Source of the DNA: Eubacteriales bacterium
GTDB taxonomy: Bacteria > Bacillota > Clostridia > Christensenellales > UMGS416
DNA length: 49,479 nt
Reading direction: 5' to 3'
Assembly: GCA_028693155.1 (NCBI GenBank)
Contig: JAQUVY010000005.1
Coordinates: forward strand, 1 to 49,479
Shown here: positions 18,049-24,946 of the stretch, piece after piece
Layout of the letters: each line of letters begins with the position of its first letter
Numbering within the stretch: position 1 is the first letter of the stretch
Program-made: the position numbers and the translations under genes
The notes under the pieces: model-generated
The model's database searches: none
What the model saw: the letters and a program-made list of their open reading frames with translations, nothing else
Told to the model about the DNA's origin: nothing

Positions 18049-19440
18049 TTACCAGTGCAGCGGGGGCAGTATCTCGGCCTGCCGCGCGCACATTTCGTTG
18101 ATGAGGGCTACCGCGTTTTGATAATTGGATACGGTGGGATCCAGCAGCATGGCCTGCAGCAGTTTATTGCGCGACTGCTCCTCGTAGGCCTCGATGAGCA
18201 GCCGATGGATGGTGCCCTGGGTCTGTATCATGGAGGAGACGGCCAGCGGCAGCGCGGCGGTCTTTTGGGGGTGGATACCCGCGCCGTCCACCAGGGCGGG
18301 CAGCTCGATGACCATGCCTTGGGGCAGCGTGGGCGCGTAGCCCAGGTTGGGCATGTTCACCGCGCCGATGTGGGTGGGGATGTCAAAGGCGATGGCTTCG
18401 GCAATGGGGATGCCGTATTCGTTGGAGCCGGTCAGCTTGCCGTCGGCCAGCGTGAAGCGCTCGCGGAAGTCGGCCTGATCCGCCGCGGCACGGGCGCCTT
18501 CCTCGGGGAAAAGCGGGCGCGCCGTGGGGTTGGAGGAGAAGCTGTACACAAATTCTGGCACCTCGCCCCCCGCCCACGGGTCGCTGCGCACGGGGTCAAA
18601 GAAATACTGAATGCGGGTGCTGGCCAGCATTTCGTCGCTCCAGGCGATGTACTCGCCGATGTGATTGGTGCCGGGATAGGGATACAGCCCATAGGTGCGG
18701 AACATGAGGCGGCTTAAGCCCAGCTCATCCCAATGGGCGAGCCAGTCCATTTTTCCTTCCTTTTCACGCAGCAGCGGGTACAGATCCTCCCCGGTGCCGC
18801 GCCGCTCAATGCGGGTGAACCAGCCGAAATGATTCAGCCCCACCACATCGGTGTCCAGCTCTTCCTTGGGCATCTCCAGGATCTCCGCAAGCTGATCGCG
18901 CCCCATGCCTTCGCCGTGACACAGGCCCACCACCTTGATGGTGCTCAGCCGGGAGATGGCCTCCACCAGCTTGGCTTCGGGATTGGTGTAGTTAAGCAGC
19001 CACGCCTGGGGGCAGATTTTTTCCATGGTGTGGGCAATGTGCAGCATGGGCGGCAGATTGCGCAGCGTGTGAAACATCCCGCCGGGGCCGCCGTTTTCTC
19101 CGTATACCTGACGGAAGCCATAGCGGCGGGGAATGTGAAAGTCCATGGACCAGTAGCGATAACGATCCACCTCAATGGCGGTGATCACGAAATCCGCATC
19201 CTCCAGCGCGTCCTCCAGGCAGGTGGTAGCGCTCAGCGTCACGTCGCGCTTGGCAAAGGCGATGGCCTGGCGGGCAAAGGTTCCGCTGACCTTCAGCGCC
19301 ACCGGGTCGATGTCCATCAAAGCGATGGAAACCGGAACGGTGTGGATGCGGTCGCGCAGCAAAATGTCGGACAGGGTGGCGGGGCAGAAGCACACACTGC
19401 CGGCGCCGATGATGGCAAATTTGATCTTCTTCAGAGCCAT
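18049..19440 (-). CDS. Glycoside hydrolase family 4 (NAD- and metal-dependent)
   Basis: A 463-residue GH4 enzyme of typical length. The Rossmann motif IGAGSVCF is at residues 11-18. NYTNP (150-154), LCHGEG (with Cys174 and His175) and GLNHFGW (202-207) supply the metal and sugar-binding residues. GH4 enzymes cleave alpha- or beta-glycosides, sometimes phosphorylated, through NAD-dependent oxidation at C3 and Mn2+. CHG rather than CHS is seen in non-phospho alpha-galactosidase/alpha-glucuronidase-like groups, so an unphosphorylated substrate is possible, which would fit the kinase downstream. Cytoplasmic. It follows the ROK regulator by 30 bases. Confidence 0.88.
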   Translation of the reverse strand: MALKKIKFAIIGAGSVCFCPATLSDILLRDRIHTVPVSIALMDIDPVALKVSGTFARQAIAFAKRDVTLSATTCLEDALEDADFVITAIEVDRYRYWSMDFHIPRRYGFRQVYGENGGPGGMFHTLRNLPPMLHIAHTMEKICPQAWLLNYTNPEAKLVEAISRLSTIKVVGLCHGEGMGRDQLAEILEMPKEELDTDVVGLNHFGWFTRIERRGTGEDLYPLLREKEGKMDWLAHWDELGLSRLMFRTYGLYPYPGTNHIGEYIAWSDEMLASTRIQYFFDPVRSDPWAGGEVPEFVYSFSSNPTARPLFPEEGARAAADQADFRERFTLADGKLTGSNEYGIPIAEAIAFDIPTHIGAVNMPNLGYAPTLPQGMVIELPALVDGAGIHPQKTAALPLAVSSMIQTQGTIHRLLIEAYEEQSRNKLLQAMLLDPTVSNYQNAVALINEMCARQAEILPPLHW

Positions 19441-19470
19441 GTCGGGTTCTCCTTCATCGTTTTGTTTGGG

Positions 19471-20598
19471 TCACATGGAAAATTTCTTCAAAAAGGGAAG
19501 TCCCTGCTGGCGCAGGGTCTCCAAAAAGCGCTGCCGCAAAGTAAGGTTCAGGCCAAAAAGACCTGCGTGCGGGCACCGCGCCGTTTCCACCTGCAATTCC
19601 AGCGGCACCAGGGGTTGCGCGTCGGCCTGTATGCGCTGCGCAAGCGCGTCCCCCAGCAGATCGGTCAGCTCGCCGCCCAAGGTGATAAGGGGAATATCCC
19701 CTGCGATGGCCAGCCCGGCCACACAGGGAGAAAGCGCCTGGGAAATATAGCGCAGCAGCGCTTCGCGCTGCTCCTGCGTGGGCGCGCGCAGCGCCTTGGC
19801 GCCAAAGCGTTCCTCCAGGGCGCTGCGGCAGACGCTCTCCTGAAGCGTGCCGGTGGGCAGGCGCATATAGCCGATTTCTCCGGCCAGGTTTCGCCCGCCC
19901 CGGCGCAGCTTGCCGGATAAAATGATGCCGCAGCCCACACCTGCGCCCAGCGTGACAAAGGCCATGTCGCTGTCCGCCGCCAAATCTCGAAAGGCGAACT
20001 CACCCAGCGCTTGGGCGTTTACGTCGTTTTCCAGCCGCACCGGCGCTTCCAGCTGCGCCGAAAGCGTCTCGATCCAGGGATGAAGATCGGCAGGCTGGGA
20101 CAACCCTAAAATATCCGTATCCAGCAGAAAATCTCGCTGAGGATCCAGCGCGGCGGGCAGCCCGATGCCCAGACCCGCCAGGCGGCGCGGCGAAACGTCT
20201 GCTTCGGCCAACATGCCCGCCACCAGATCGGGAAGCTGCTCCAGCAGCAATCCACGCAGATCGCGCCAGGGAGACACGCGGCGGCAGGCCAGCATTTGCC
20301 CGCGCAGATCCAGCAGACCGGCCTGCAGGCGCTCGCCCTCGTGCAGCACGGCGGCCTGCACGGCAAAGCCGGTGCGCAGGTGCAGCGCGGTGGGGCTGCG
20401 CCCCACCCGCTTCAGGCGCGTTTCCTCCTCGGTAACCAGACCGCAGGACGTAAAGTCTTCGATGATGCGGGTCACGGTGGCGGCGCTGATGCCGGTGAGA
20501 TGACTCAGCTCGACCTGGGAAACGCCGTCCCGCTCCAGCAGATGCTTAAAAATGCGCACACGGTTGTCGTTGCGCAAATGAATGGCGCCCTGTCCCAT
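19471..20598 (-). CDS. ROK-family (NagC/XylR-type) transcriptional regulator
   Basis: A 375-residue ROK repressor. The N-terminal winged helix is at about residues 10-65 (VSQVELSHLTGISAATVTRIIEDF). The ROK domain follows, with LENDVNAQALGEF and GAGVGCGIILSGKLRRGGRNLAGEIGY segments. The usual ROK zinc motif (CxCGxxGCxE) is absent: only ESVCRSAL remains, so it is probably a sensor without kinase activity. ATG 20598 follows GGGAGGTGA. The longer frame to 20649 reads through the operator. It probably represses the GH4/pfkB/nagB operon and itself, with a sugar or sugar phosphate as inducer. Confidence 0.87.
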   Translation of the reverse strand: MGQGAIHLRNDNRVRIFKHLLERDGVSQVELSHLTGISAATVTRIIEDFTSCGLVTEEETRLKRVGRSPTALHLRTGFAVQAAVLHEGERLQAGLLDLRGQMLACRRVSPWRDLRGLLLEQLPDLVAGMLAEADVSPRRLAGLGIGLPAALDPQRDFLLDTDILGLSQPADLHPWIETLSAQLEAPVRLENDVNAQALGEFAFRDLAADSDMAFVTLGAGVGCGIILSGKLRRGGRNLAGEIGYMRLPTGTLQESVCRSALEERFGAKALRAPTQEQREALLRYISQALSPCVAGLAIAGDIPLITLGGELTDLLGDALAQRIQADAQPLVPLELQVETARCPHAGLFGLNLTLRQRFLETLRQQGLPFLKKFSM

Positions 20599-20612
20599 GG
20601 CGATCACCTCCC

Positions 20613-20637
20613 GAAAATAATTACTTTCATCATGAAA
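20613..20637. promoter_or_regulatory. Putative ROK operator: two overlapping palindromes
   Basis: GAAAATAATTACTTTC (20613-20628; palindromic except one base pair) overlaps the perfect TTTCATCATGAAA (20625-20637). They lie just upstream of the ribosome site of the ROK gene, in an otherwise GC-rich setting. The ROK regulator is the obvious binder, by inference. Confidence 0.6.
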
Positions 20638-20687
20638 TGAATATAGCAAAGCGCAGTGCGCTTGTCAAGTGGGCTGCGGGGGAACAG

Positions 20688-20723
20688 CACTGCGCCACCC
20701 CGGAGGCGGGATGGCGCAGCGTG
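20688..20723 (-). terminator. Strong hairpin after the right-hand UroD-like gene
   Basis: CTGCGCCA (20690-20697) pairs with TGGCGCAG (20712-20719), with CCC/GGG inside. It lies immediately after the stop of the UroD-like gene but lacks a T-run on the minus strand. It may be an attenuator or an RNA-processing stem that sets different levels for the genes on either side. A second small hairpin, AAGCGC/GCGCTT, is at 20649-20663. Confidence 0.45.
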
Positions 20724-20725
20724 TG

Positions 20726-21706
20726 TTACTTCTTTGCCCAGCGGTCGCATGCCAGAAAGGCTTCCAGCATCCAGCGCTTCTTTTCCAGCGGCACGCCGAT
20801 GGCTTCTCCGTCGCCATAATCGCTTAGGATGAAGCCGCCGTTGTCCGTTCCCCAGCGGTCGATCAGCAGCGCCGCCTCTTCCTCAATATCCGCCTTCCCC
20901 TTAAGGGGCAGCGTGTGCTGAATGTCACACAGCGAGACAAAGCACATGCGCCCCGCAAACTGCGCGCCCACTTCCTCAATGCCCAGCACTCTGGGCTGCT
21001 GCAGGTTCATGGCGTCCAACCCCAGGTCGATAAAGGGCTGGATAAACCGGTTGACCTTGCCGCAGGAATGCAGCTTGATAAGCCAGCCGGCCTTGTGGCA
21101 GGCGTCAAAAATGCGGCGGTATCGCGGCGCGAAAAACTCCTCAAACAGCGCCGGCGAAATGAAGGTGTTCAGCTCGGTTCCCCAGTCGTCGGTAAAGCCG
21201 ATGCCGTCGATGGCTCCGGGAAAGCGCGAGGAAATATTTTCAATGATGCGCAGGTCGTACTCCACGATGCGGTCGGCCAGCATCTCGATTTTTTCGCGCT
21301 CCAGATAGAGATCCTCCAGCGTGTTTTGAAACCCGCGCAGCGCGTGCATCCGTTCAAAGAGCACCATGAAGATGGAGGTCTCGATAAACTTGTCGCCTCC
21401 GGCGGCGATGCGCTCCTCCATGCCTTCGTACAGCGAGGGATCGTCAGGATCGGGCCAGCGCAGGTGTGCCAGCTTGTCCCAGCTGTCCAGCGGGTGACCG
21501 GTGACCAGCCCCATGTTTTTGACGTCCGAGCGCTGCCAGACGCAGCCCCATTCGTCCAGCGTTTTTTTCTGGCTGACGTCGCCTGTGCCGATCTGGTTCC
21601 AGTTGGCGCTGTGATAATCGGTGAGACCCAGAAGGGGAATATCCAGCGGGAGGCGCTCGGGGCGCTGAAAGGTCATGGCTGCCCGCACGATCTGTTTGCT
21701 GGTCAT
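20726..21706 (-). CDS. Uroporphyrinogen decarboxylase-like protein (second copy in the element)
   Basis: A 326-residue URO-D superfamily protein with DDWGTELNTFISPALFEEFF, the conserved LIKLHSCGKVNRF, and a GLDAMNLQQ strand. As in its paralogue at 15115-16176, the HemE N-terminal arginine motif is missing. LHSCGK retains Cys where the paralogue has Asp (MHSDGN). In methyltransferase members of this superfamily His and Cys at this place bind zinc, so this copy may bind zinc. The start at ATG 21706 follows AGGAGAGCC. It is the first gene of the minus-strand cargo and is divergent from the recombinase unit. Confidence 0.8.
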   Translation of the reverse strand: MTSKQIVRAAMTFQRPERLPLDIPLLGLTDYHSANWNQIGTGDVSQKKTLDEWGCVWQRSDVKNMGLVTGHPLDSWDKLAHLRWPDPDDPSLYEGMEERIAAGGDKFIETSIFMVLFERMHALRGFQNTLEDLYLEREKIEMLADRIVEYDLRIIENISSRFPGAIDGIGFTDDWGTELNTFISPALFEEFFAPRYRRIFDACHKAGWLIKLHSCGKVNRFIQPFIDLGLDAMNLQQPRVLGIEEVGAQFAGRMCFVSLCDIQHTLPLKGKADIEEEAALLIDRWGTDNGGFILSDYGDGEAIGVPLEKKRWMLEAFLACDRWAKK

Positions 21707-21806
21707 AAAAAGGCTCTCCTTTTGTCTGCGGCAAAGCGCGTTTTTTTTAAGCGTAACCGCACCGGCAGCAGAAATCAATATCTTTGCAAAAAAATGTTGC
21801 CTGCGG

Positions 21807-21837
21807 TCCATCTTCTCCGGTCCCTGCGCGTATAAAT
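21807..21837 (+). promoter_or_regulatory. Possible sigma-E-type promoter of the recombinase unit
   Basis: TCCATCTT (21807-21814) and CGTATAAAT (21829-21837) are separated by 14 bp. This roughly fits the mother-cell sigma-E pattern (about GTCATATT, 13-15 bp, CATACAAT), with mismatches in both boxes. No sigma-A -35 is found at normal distance from TATAAA. Mother-cell expression is what a sigK-element recombinase would need. Tentative. Confidence 0.4.
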
Positions 21838-21864
21838 AAGGAAAAAGCATGGGGGAGGATACCG

Positions 21865-21996
21865 ATGGGAGAGCGTGGGGAGATCAGGGTGGTTTGGGAG
21901 GAGCAGCCACCGGCGCAATGGAAGGAGCTGTTTCGCCGGGGCTTTGCGGCCTACGCAAAGCGGGCGTGGGAGGCGCGCGGACATGAGCGGGAATAG
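21865..21996 (+). CDS. Small 43-residue protein, candidate recombination directionality factor
   Basis: A 43-codon ORF with an excellent ribosome site (GGGGGAGG six bases before ATG 21865). Its last 14 bases overlap the start of the serine recombinase gene. The product is charged and tryptophan-rich (VVWEEQPPAQWKELFRRGFAAYAKRAWEARGHERE) and probably forms one amphipathic helix. I recognise no family. Large serine recombinases need a separate directionality factor to excise, and the C. difficile skin element encodes a small one. Position and coupling make this the candidate here; function is inferred only from that. Confidence 0.6.
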   Translation: MGERGEIRVVWEEQPPAQWKELFRRGFAAYAKRAWEARGHERE

Positions 21997-23578
21997 CTGC
22001 CGACGCGCCGGACTTTACATCCGCCTGTCCCGGGAGGACGCGGGCGAGGGCGAATCCCAGAGCGTTACCAACCAACGCGCGCTGCTGGGGGATGCGGCGG
22101 CGCAGCTGGGTGTCGAGGCGGTGGATACTTATATAGACGACGGGTACAGCGGCACAAACTTTGACCGCCCCGCCTTTCAGCGTATGCTGAAGGATATTCG
22201 CGCCGGGAAGATCGACATGGTGATGACCAAGGATATGTCGCGCCTGGGCAGGGATTACATCGACACGGGGTATTATCTGGAAAAATTTTTTCCCCGCTGG
22301 GGCGTGCGCTATGTATCCCTCCTGGACGGCGTGGACACGGCGGTGGACTCGTCGGCCAACGACATCACCCCCTTCCGCGCCCTTTTGAACGATCTGTATG
22401 CCCGGGATATTTCCCGAAAAATCATCGCCGTCAAGCGGGATAAGCAGAAGCGCGGGTTGTTTATCGGTGGCAAGGCACCCTACGGATACCGCATGGACGC
22501 CCGGCAGAAAAACCACATCGTGCCCGACCCGGAGGCGGCGGAGGTGGTGCGGCAGGTCTTTGCCATGGCCGGGCAGGGGGAGTCGTGCACCGGCATCGCC
22601 CGGCACCTTACAAAGCGCGACGTGCCCTCCCCGGCGGTCTACGCCGGTCTGCGCAGGGATGGGGTGTGGAGCGGCGAGCGAATCGCCGATATGTTGAGAA
22701 ACCGTGTTTATCTGGGCGAAATGGTGCAGGGAAAGAGCCGCCGGCTGAGCTACAAAACCAAGGTGTCCCGCCGCCTGCCGCCCCGAGAGTGGGCGGTGGT
22801 GCCGGGCACGCATGAGCCGCTGGTCGATCAGGCCTGCTTTGCCCAGGCGCAGCGCCGCCTGCAGGCACGGGCGCGCACCCGCCGCAGAACCTACGATCAC
22901 CCGCTGAAGGGCTTGCTGCGCTGCGCGGTGTGCGGCCGCCCGCTGGGGCTGGTCAACCGCCCGGGAAAGGACGGCCGGGAGAAGCTTTATTTTATCTGCC
23001 GTGCCTGCCAGAAAACGGGCAAAGCGCCGCTGGGCGCGGCGCAGCGGATCGCCCGGGCGCTGGCGGAGAAGATGGAGCTGCTGGTGAAGGAGAATTTGAG
23101 CCGGGCCGAGGGCGAGGCGTTGGCGCAGGAGGTGGCGCGGGCGGAAAACGGATGCGGCGATGCCGACCGTACCCGCGCCGAGCTGCAGGCGCTCAATGGG
23201 CAGATTCAGCGCGCCTATTTGGCGCGGCTGGATGAAGAGCTGGAGCAGGCGGACTTTCTTCGCATTTATACGGCGATGAAAAAGCGCAGAGCCGAGCTGG
23301 AAAAACGTGCGCAGGCGGCGCGGGAGACGCCCTGCGCCTCAGACTGGGCGCAGGATACGGTGCGGGCGTTCTTTCGCGGCGGGTATGCGCAGGGGGACTT
23401 TCTGACCGACGTGCTGGAAAAGGCCGAGCTGGGAGCGGATAAAACGCTGCGCCTGACCTTACGCGCCCCTGCCGACTTGCCATACCCGCGCCGCGCAGTT
23501 TCGCGCATCGAGAAAAAAGCCATCAGCGAGCTGAACCGGGCATTTTCCCCCGAGACAGACGGGAACGAAAAGACTTGA
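21983..23578 (+). CDS. Large serine recombinase (SpoIVCA-like), ending in the sigK 3' codons
   Basis: A 531-residue large serine recombinase. The resolvase domain (about residues 9-150) has catalytic Ser16 in YIRLSRED and DMSRLGRD (84-91). The recombinase domain (about 160-265) begins GGKAPYGYR. A zinc ribbon has Cys314/317 and Cys339/342, followed by a coiled-coil region (about 355-450). From codon 508 the frame runs through the attachment core, and residues 509-531 (IEKKAISELNRAF...) are the sigma-K C terminus. After excision, the circular form would instead end in the 30-residue RGYGKQ tail (538 residues). ATG 21983 follows GGGAGG. Upstream in-frame sequence overlaps the small ORF. It probably excises the element in the mother cell. 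Confidence 0.93.
   Translation: MSGNSCRRAGLYIRLSREDAGEGESQSVTNQRALLGDAAAQLGVEAVDTYIDDGYSGTNFDRPAFQRMLKDIRAGKIDMVMTKDMSRLGRDYIDTGYYLEKFFPRWGVRYVSLLDGVDTAVDSSANDITPFRALLNDLYARDISRKIIAVKRDKQKRGLFIGGKAPYGYRMDARQKNHIVPDPEAAEVVRQVFAMAGQGESCTGIARHLTKRDVPSPAVYAGLRRDGVWSGERIADMLRNRVYLGEMVQGKSRRLSYKTKVSRRLPPREWAVVPGTHEPLVDQACFAQAQRRLQARARTRRRTYDHPLKGLLRCAVCGRPLGLVNRPGKDGREKLYFICRACQKTGKAPLGAAQRIARALAEKMELLVKENLSRAEGEALAQEVARAENGCGDADRTRAELQALNGQIQRAYLARLDEELEQADFLRIYTAMKKRRAELEKRAQAARETPCASDWAQDTVRAFFRGGYAQGDFLTDVLEKAELGADKTLRLTLRAPADLPYPRRAVSRIEKKAISELNRAFSPETDGNEKT
23476..23520 (+). other. Right attachment site of the sigK element
   Basis: Core GTTTCGCG is at 23498-23505. The element side contains CTTGCCATA (23476-23484) and CCGCGCCGCG (23486-23495), inverted partners of sequences at the left end. 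The sigK side begins CATCGAGA. All of this lies within the recombinase coding frame. Confidence 0.88.
23506..23578 (+). CDS. sigK: sigK 3' part (codons 215-238), shared with the recombinase 3' end
   Basis: Base 23506 is the third base of the restored Arg215 codon (CGC). Then come 23 codons and TGA, encoding IEKKAISELNRAFSPETDGNEKT. The IEKKA helix matches the end of region 4.2 in sigma-K (B. subtilis has SRIEKRALMK). The frame is the same as that of the recombinase that reads through it. The two sigK parts lie in the same orientation, as needed for restoration by deletion. Confidence 0.92.
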
Positions 23579-23581
23579 TGC

Positions 23582-23610
23582 TTGTTGAACGGGGAAAAAT
23601 CTTTTATAAT
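23582..23610 (+). promoter_or_regulatory. Promoter of the AlkZ-related gene
   Basis: TTGTTG (23582-23587), 17-bp spacer and a perfect TATAAT (23605-23610), ahead of AGGGGAGG.. and ATG 23643. Confidence 0.6.
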
Positions 23611-23642
23611 AAGTAGACCTGCAGCGCAAAGGGGAGGTACCC

Positions 23643-24338
23643 ATGATTCGTACTTATGATGAACTGTGCCGCGCGGTGGCCGAGTACGGTTTCCTCTTTT
23701 TAAGCGATCCCGGCGGCGGCGTGCCTTCTCTGAGCGCGTTGACGGCGGGCAACGCCTGGCACACCGGGGACGCGCAAACCGATCCCTGGTGCTGGAAAAA
23801 CCGCTATGCCGCCGGGCACGACGGCGCGTACGGCGCGCTGCTGCGGAAAAGCCAGGCCTTTATTTCCGGTGAGATGCTGCCGGCCTTTTTCGCGCTGCGG
23901 CGTTGGGAGGCTTCCCGCGAGGCGCTTTATGAGGCGGGGGAGCTGTCCACGGCGGAAAATCTGGTGTGGCAGGCGGTGGAGCGTTTTACGGTGCTGGATA
24001 CGGTGCGCCTGCATGAAATTGCCCGCTCGCAGGACATCTCCCCCGGGCGATGTGACGGCGCGCTAAAAAATCTGCAGGAGCACTTTGTGATCTCCCTCAC
24101 GGGCAGCACCCGGCGGCGCAACGCCAAGGGGGAGCCCTATGGCTGGAGCGTGGGCGTTTACGAAATGAGCCAAAGCTGGCTGCAGCCTTTTTTAAAGAAG
24201 GTGCCCGGCTGCCGGGAGGCGGCGGATCGGGTGCTGCGCGCGGGACGGCGTGCCGCGCCGACGCTCAGCGATGCGCGCCTGGCCGCGCTGCTCGATCTGC
24301 CTGCGCAATACTGTAACGACGGAAAGGAATCCAAATGA
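23643..24338 (+). CDS. AlkZ-related protein (winged-helix, DNA glycosylase-like fragment)
   Basis: A 231-residue protein resembling the 'AlkZ-related' family of Firmicutes: EYGFLFL...PSLSAL near the start, TDPWCWKNRYA at about residues 45-56, then ENLVWQAVERFTVLDTVRLHEIA and STRRRNAKGEPYGWSV, which look like winged-helix elements. The family is named for similarity to part of the AlkZ alkyl-purine glycosylase fold; enzymatic activity has not been assigned to my knowledge. There is no signal peptide. It is the first gene right of the sigK 3' end and overlaps the next gene by ATGA. Family call is from memory of the pattern. Confidence 0.55.
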   Translation: MIRTYDELCRAVAEYGFLFLSDPGGGVPSLSALTAGNAWHTGDAQTDPWCWKNRYAAGHDGAYGALLRKSQAFISGEMLPAFFALRRWEASREALYEAGELSTAENLVWQAVERFTVLDTVRLHEIARSQDISPGRCDGALKNLQEHFVISLTGSTRRRNAKGEPYGWSVGVYEMSQSWLQPFLKKVPGCREAADRVLRAGRRAAPTLSDARLAALLDLPAQYCNDGKESK

Positions 24339-24946
24339 AAAAATATGTTCTGCGTTTTTCCTGGTATCTGGGGTGGAAATTGCTGGCGGTGCTGCTGATC
24401 TTTGCCGCCATGTTTGCCGCGTTTTTTATCGCCATGGACAGCGCAAACGTTTATGTGGTGGTGACCGACGGCCTCAAGGAGAGAGCCTCCGCCGTGCTGC
24501 ACGACGAAGGGACCGGCGGGCTGACCAGCTATTTTGACACGGCCTATCTGGCCGGGGATACCCAGCTCAACGGCCAGACCTACCGCAAATACAACGTGAC
24601 CGATTTTATCTATCACCTGAAAGTGGAGTCGCTGTGGTGCCAGCCCTGGGCGGGCGTGGCGCGGATCACCGTGGTGGAGTCCATCCCGGAGATCAACGGC
24701 ACGCTGAAGGAAAAGAGCAACGACGAGCGCAGCGGGGAAAGCACGCAGGCCGTGCTGCCGGCGTGGACGCGCGGGCGCTATGTCCTGACCTGCCGCAAGG
24801 AGAACGACCGCTGGCTGGTCACCGAAATGGAGCTGACGGCGGTGCTGGAGCCCGAGCCCACGCCTTCGCCCGATCCTGCCGACGCGACAGCCACCCCGTC
24901 CGCAGCGCCTTCGCCCACCGCCTCGGCGCAAGCCGCCGGGGAATGA
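24335..24946 (+). CDS. Predicted membrane-anchored protein with Pro/Thr-rich tail
   Basis: A 203-residue protein with one strong membrane segment at about residues 14-34 (KLLAVLLIFAAMFAAFFIA) after a short basic start. A soluble domain (about 40-170) follows, then a low-complexity C terminus (PEPTPSPDPADATATPSAAPSP). The topology suggests an N-terminal anchor with the bulk outside. No family is recognised. It is coupled to both neighbours by ATGA overlaps, between an AlkZ-related gene and dus, so it is in an operon with housekeeping genes. Confidence 0.6.
   Translation: MKKYVLRFSWYLGWKLLAVLLIFAAMFAAFFIAMDSANVYVVVTDGLKERASAVLHDEGTGGLTSYFDTAYLAGDTQLNGQTYRKYNVTDFIYHLKVESLWCQPWAGVARITVVESIPEINGTLKEKSNDERSGESTQAVLPAWTRGRYVLTCRKENDRWLVTEMELTAVLEPEPTPSPDPADATATPSAAPSPTASAQAAGE

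Larger units (their letters stand above)
14053..23505. mobile_element. skin-like sigK intervening element (unit length 9,445 bp)
   Basis: Both ends carry the 8-bp core GTTTCGCG (14053-14060 and 23498-23505). Deleting one core plus the DNA between joins sigK codon 215 to codons 216-238 in frame. The right end carries a large serine recombinase read in the same direction as sigK. All cargo genes, from the small membrane protein to the right-hand UroD-like gene, are on the minus strand. B. subtilis (48 kb) and C. difficile (about 15 kb) have functionally equivalent skin elements, but the B. subtilis one sits near codon 112. This one is near the 3' end of sigK and has different cargo. Excision in the mother cell during sporulation is inferred, not shown. 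Confidence 0.92.

Noticed and set aside
21875-21982. Longer N terminus of the recombinase
   Set aside because: It reads through the small ORF in another frame, lacks a ribosome site, and is not resolvase-like; ATG 21983 has GGGAGG at good distance.
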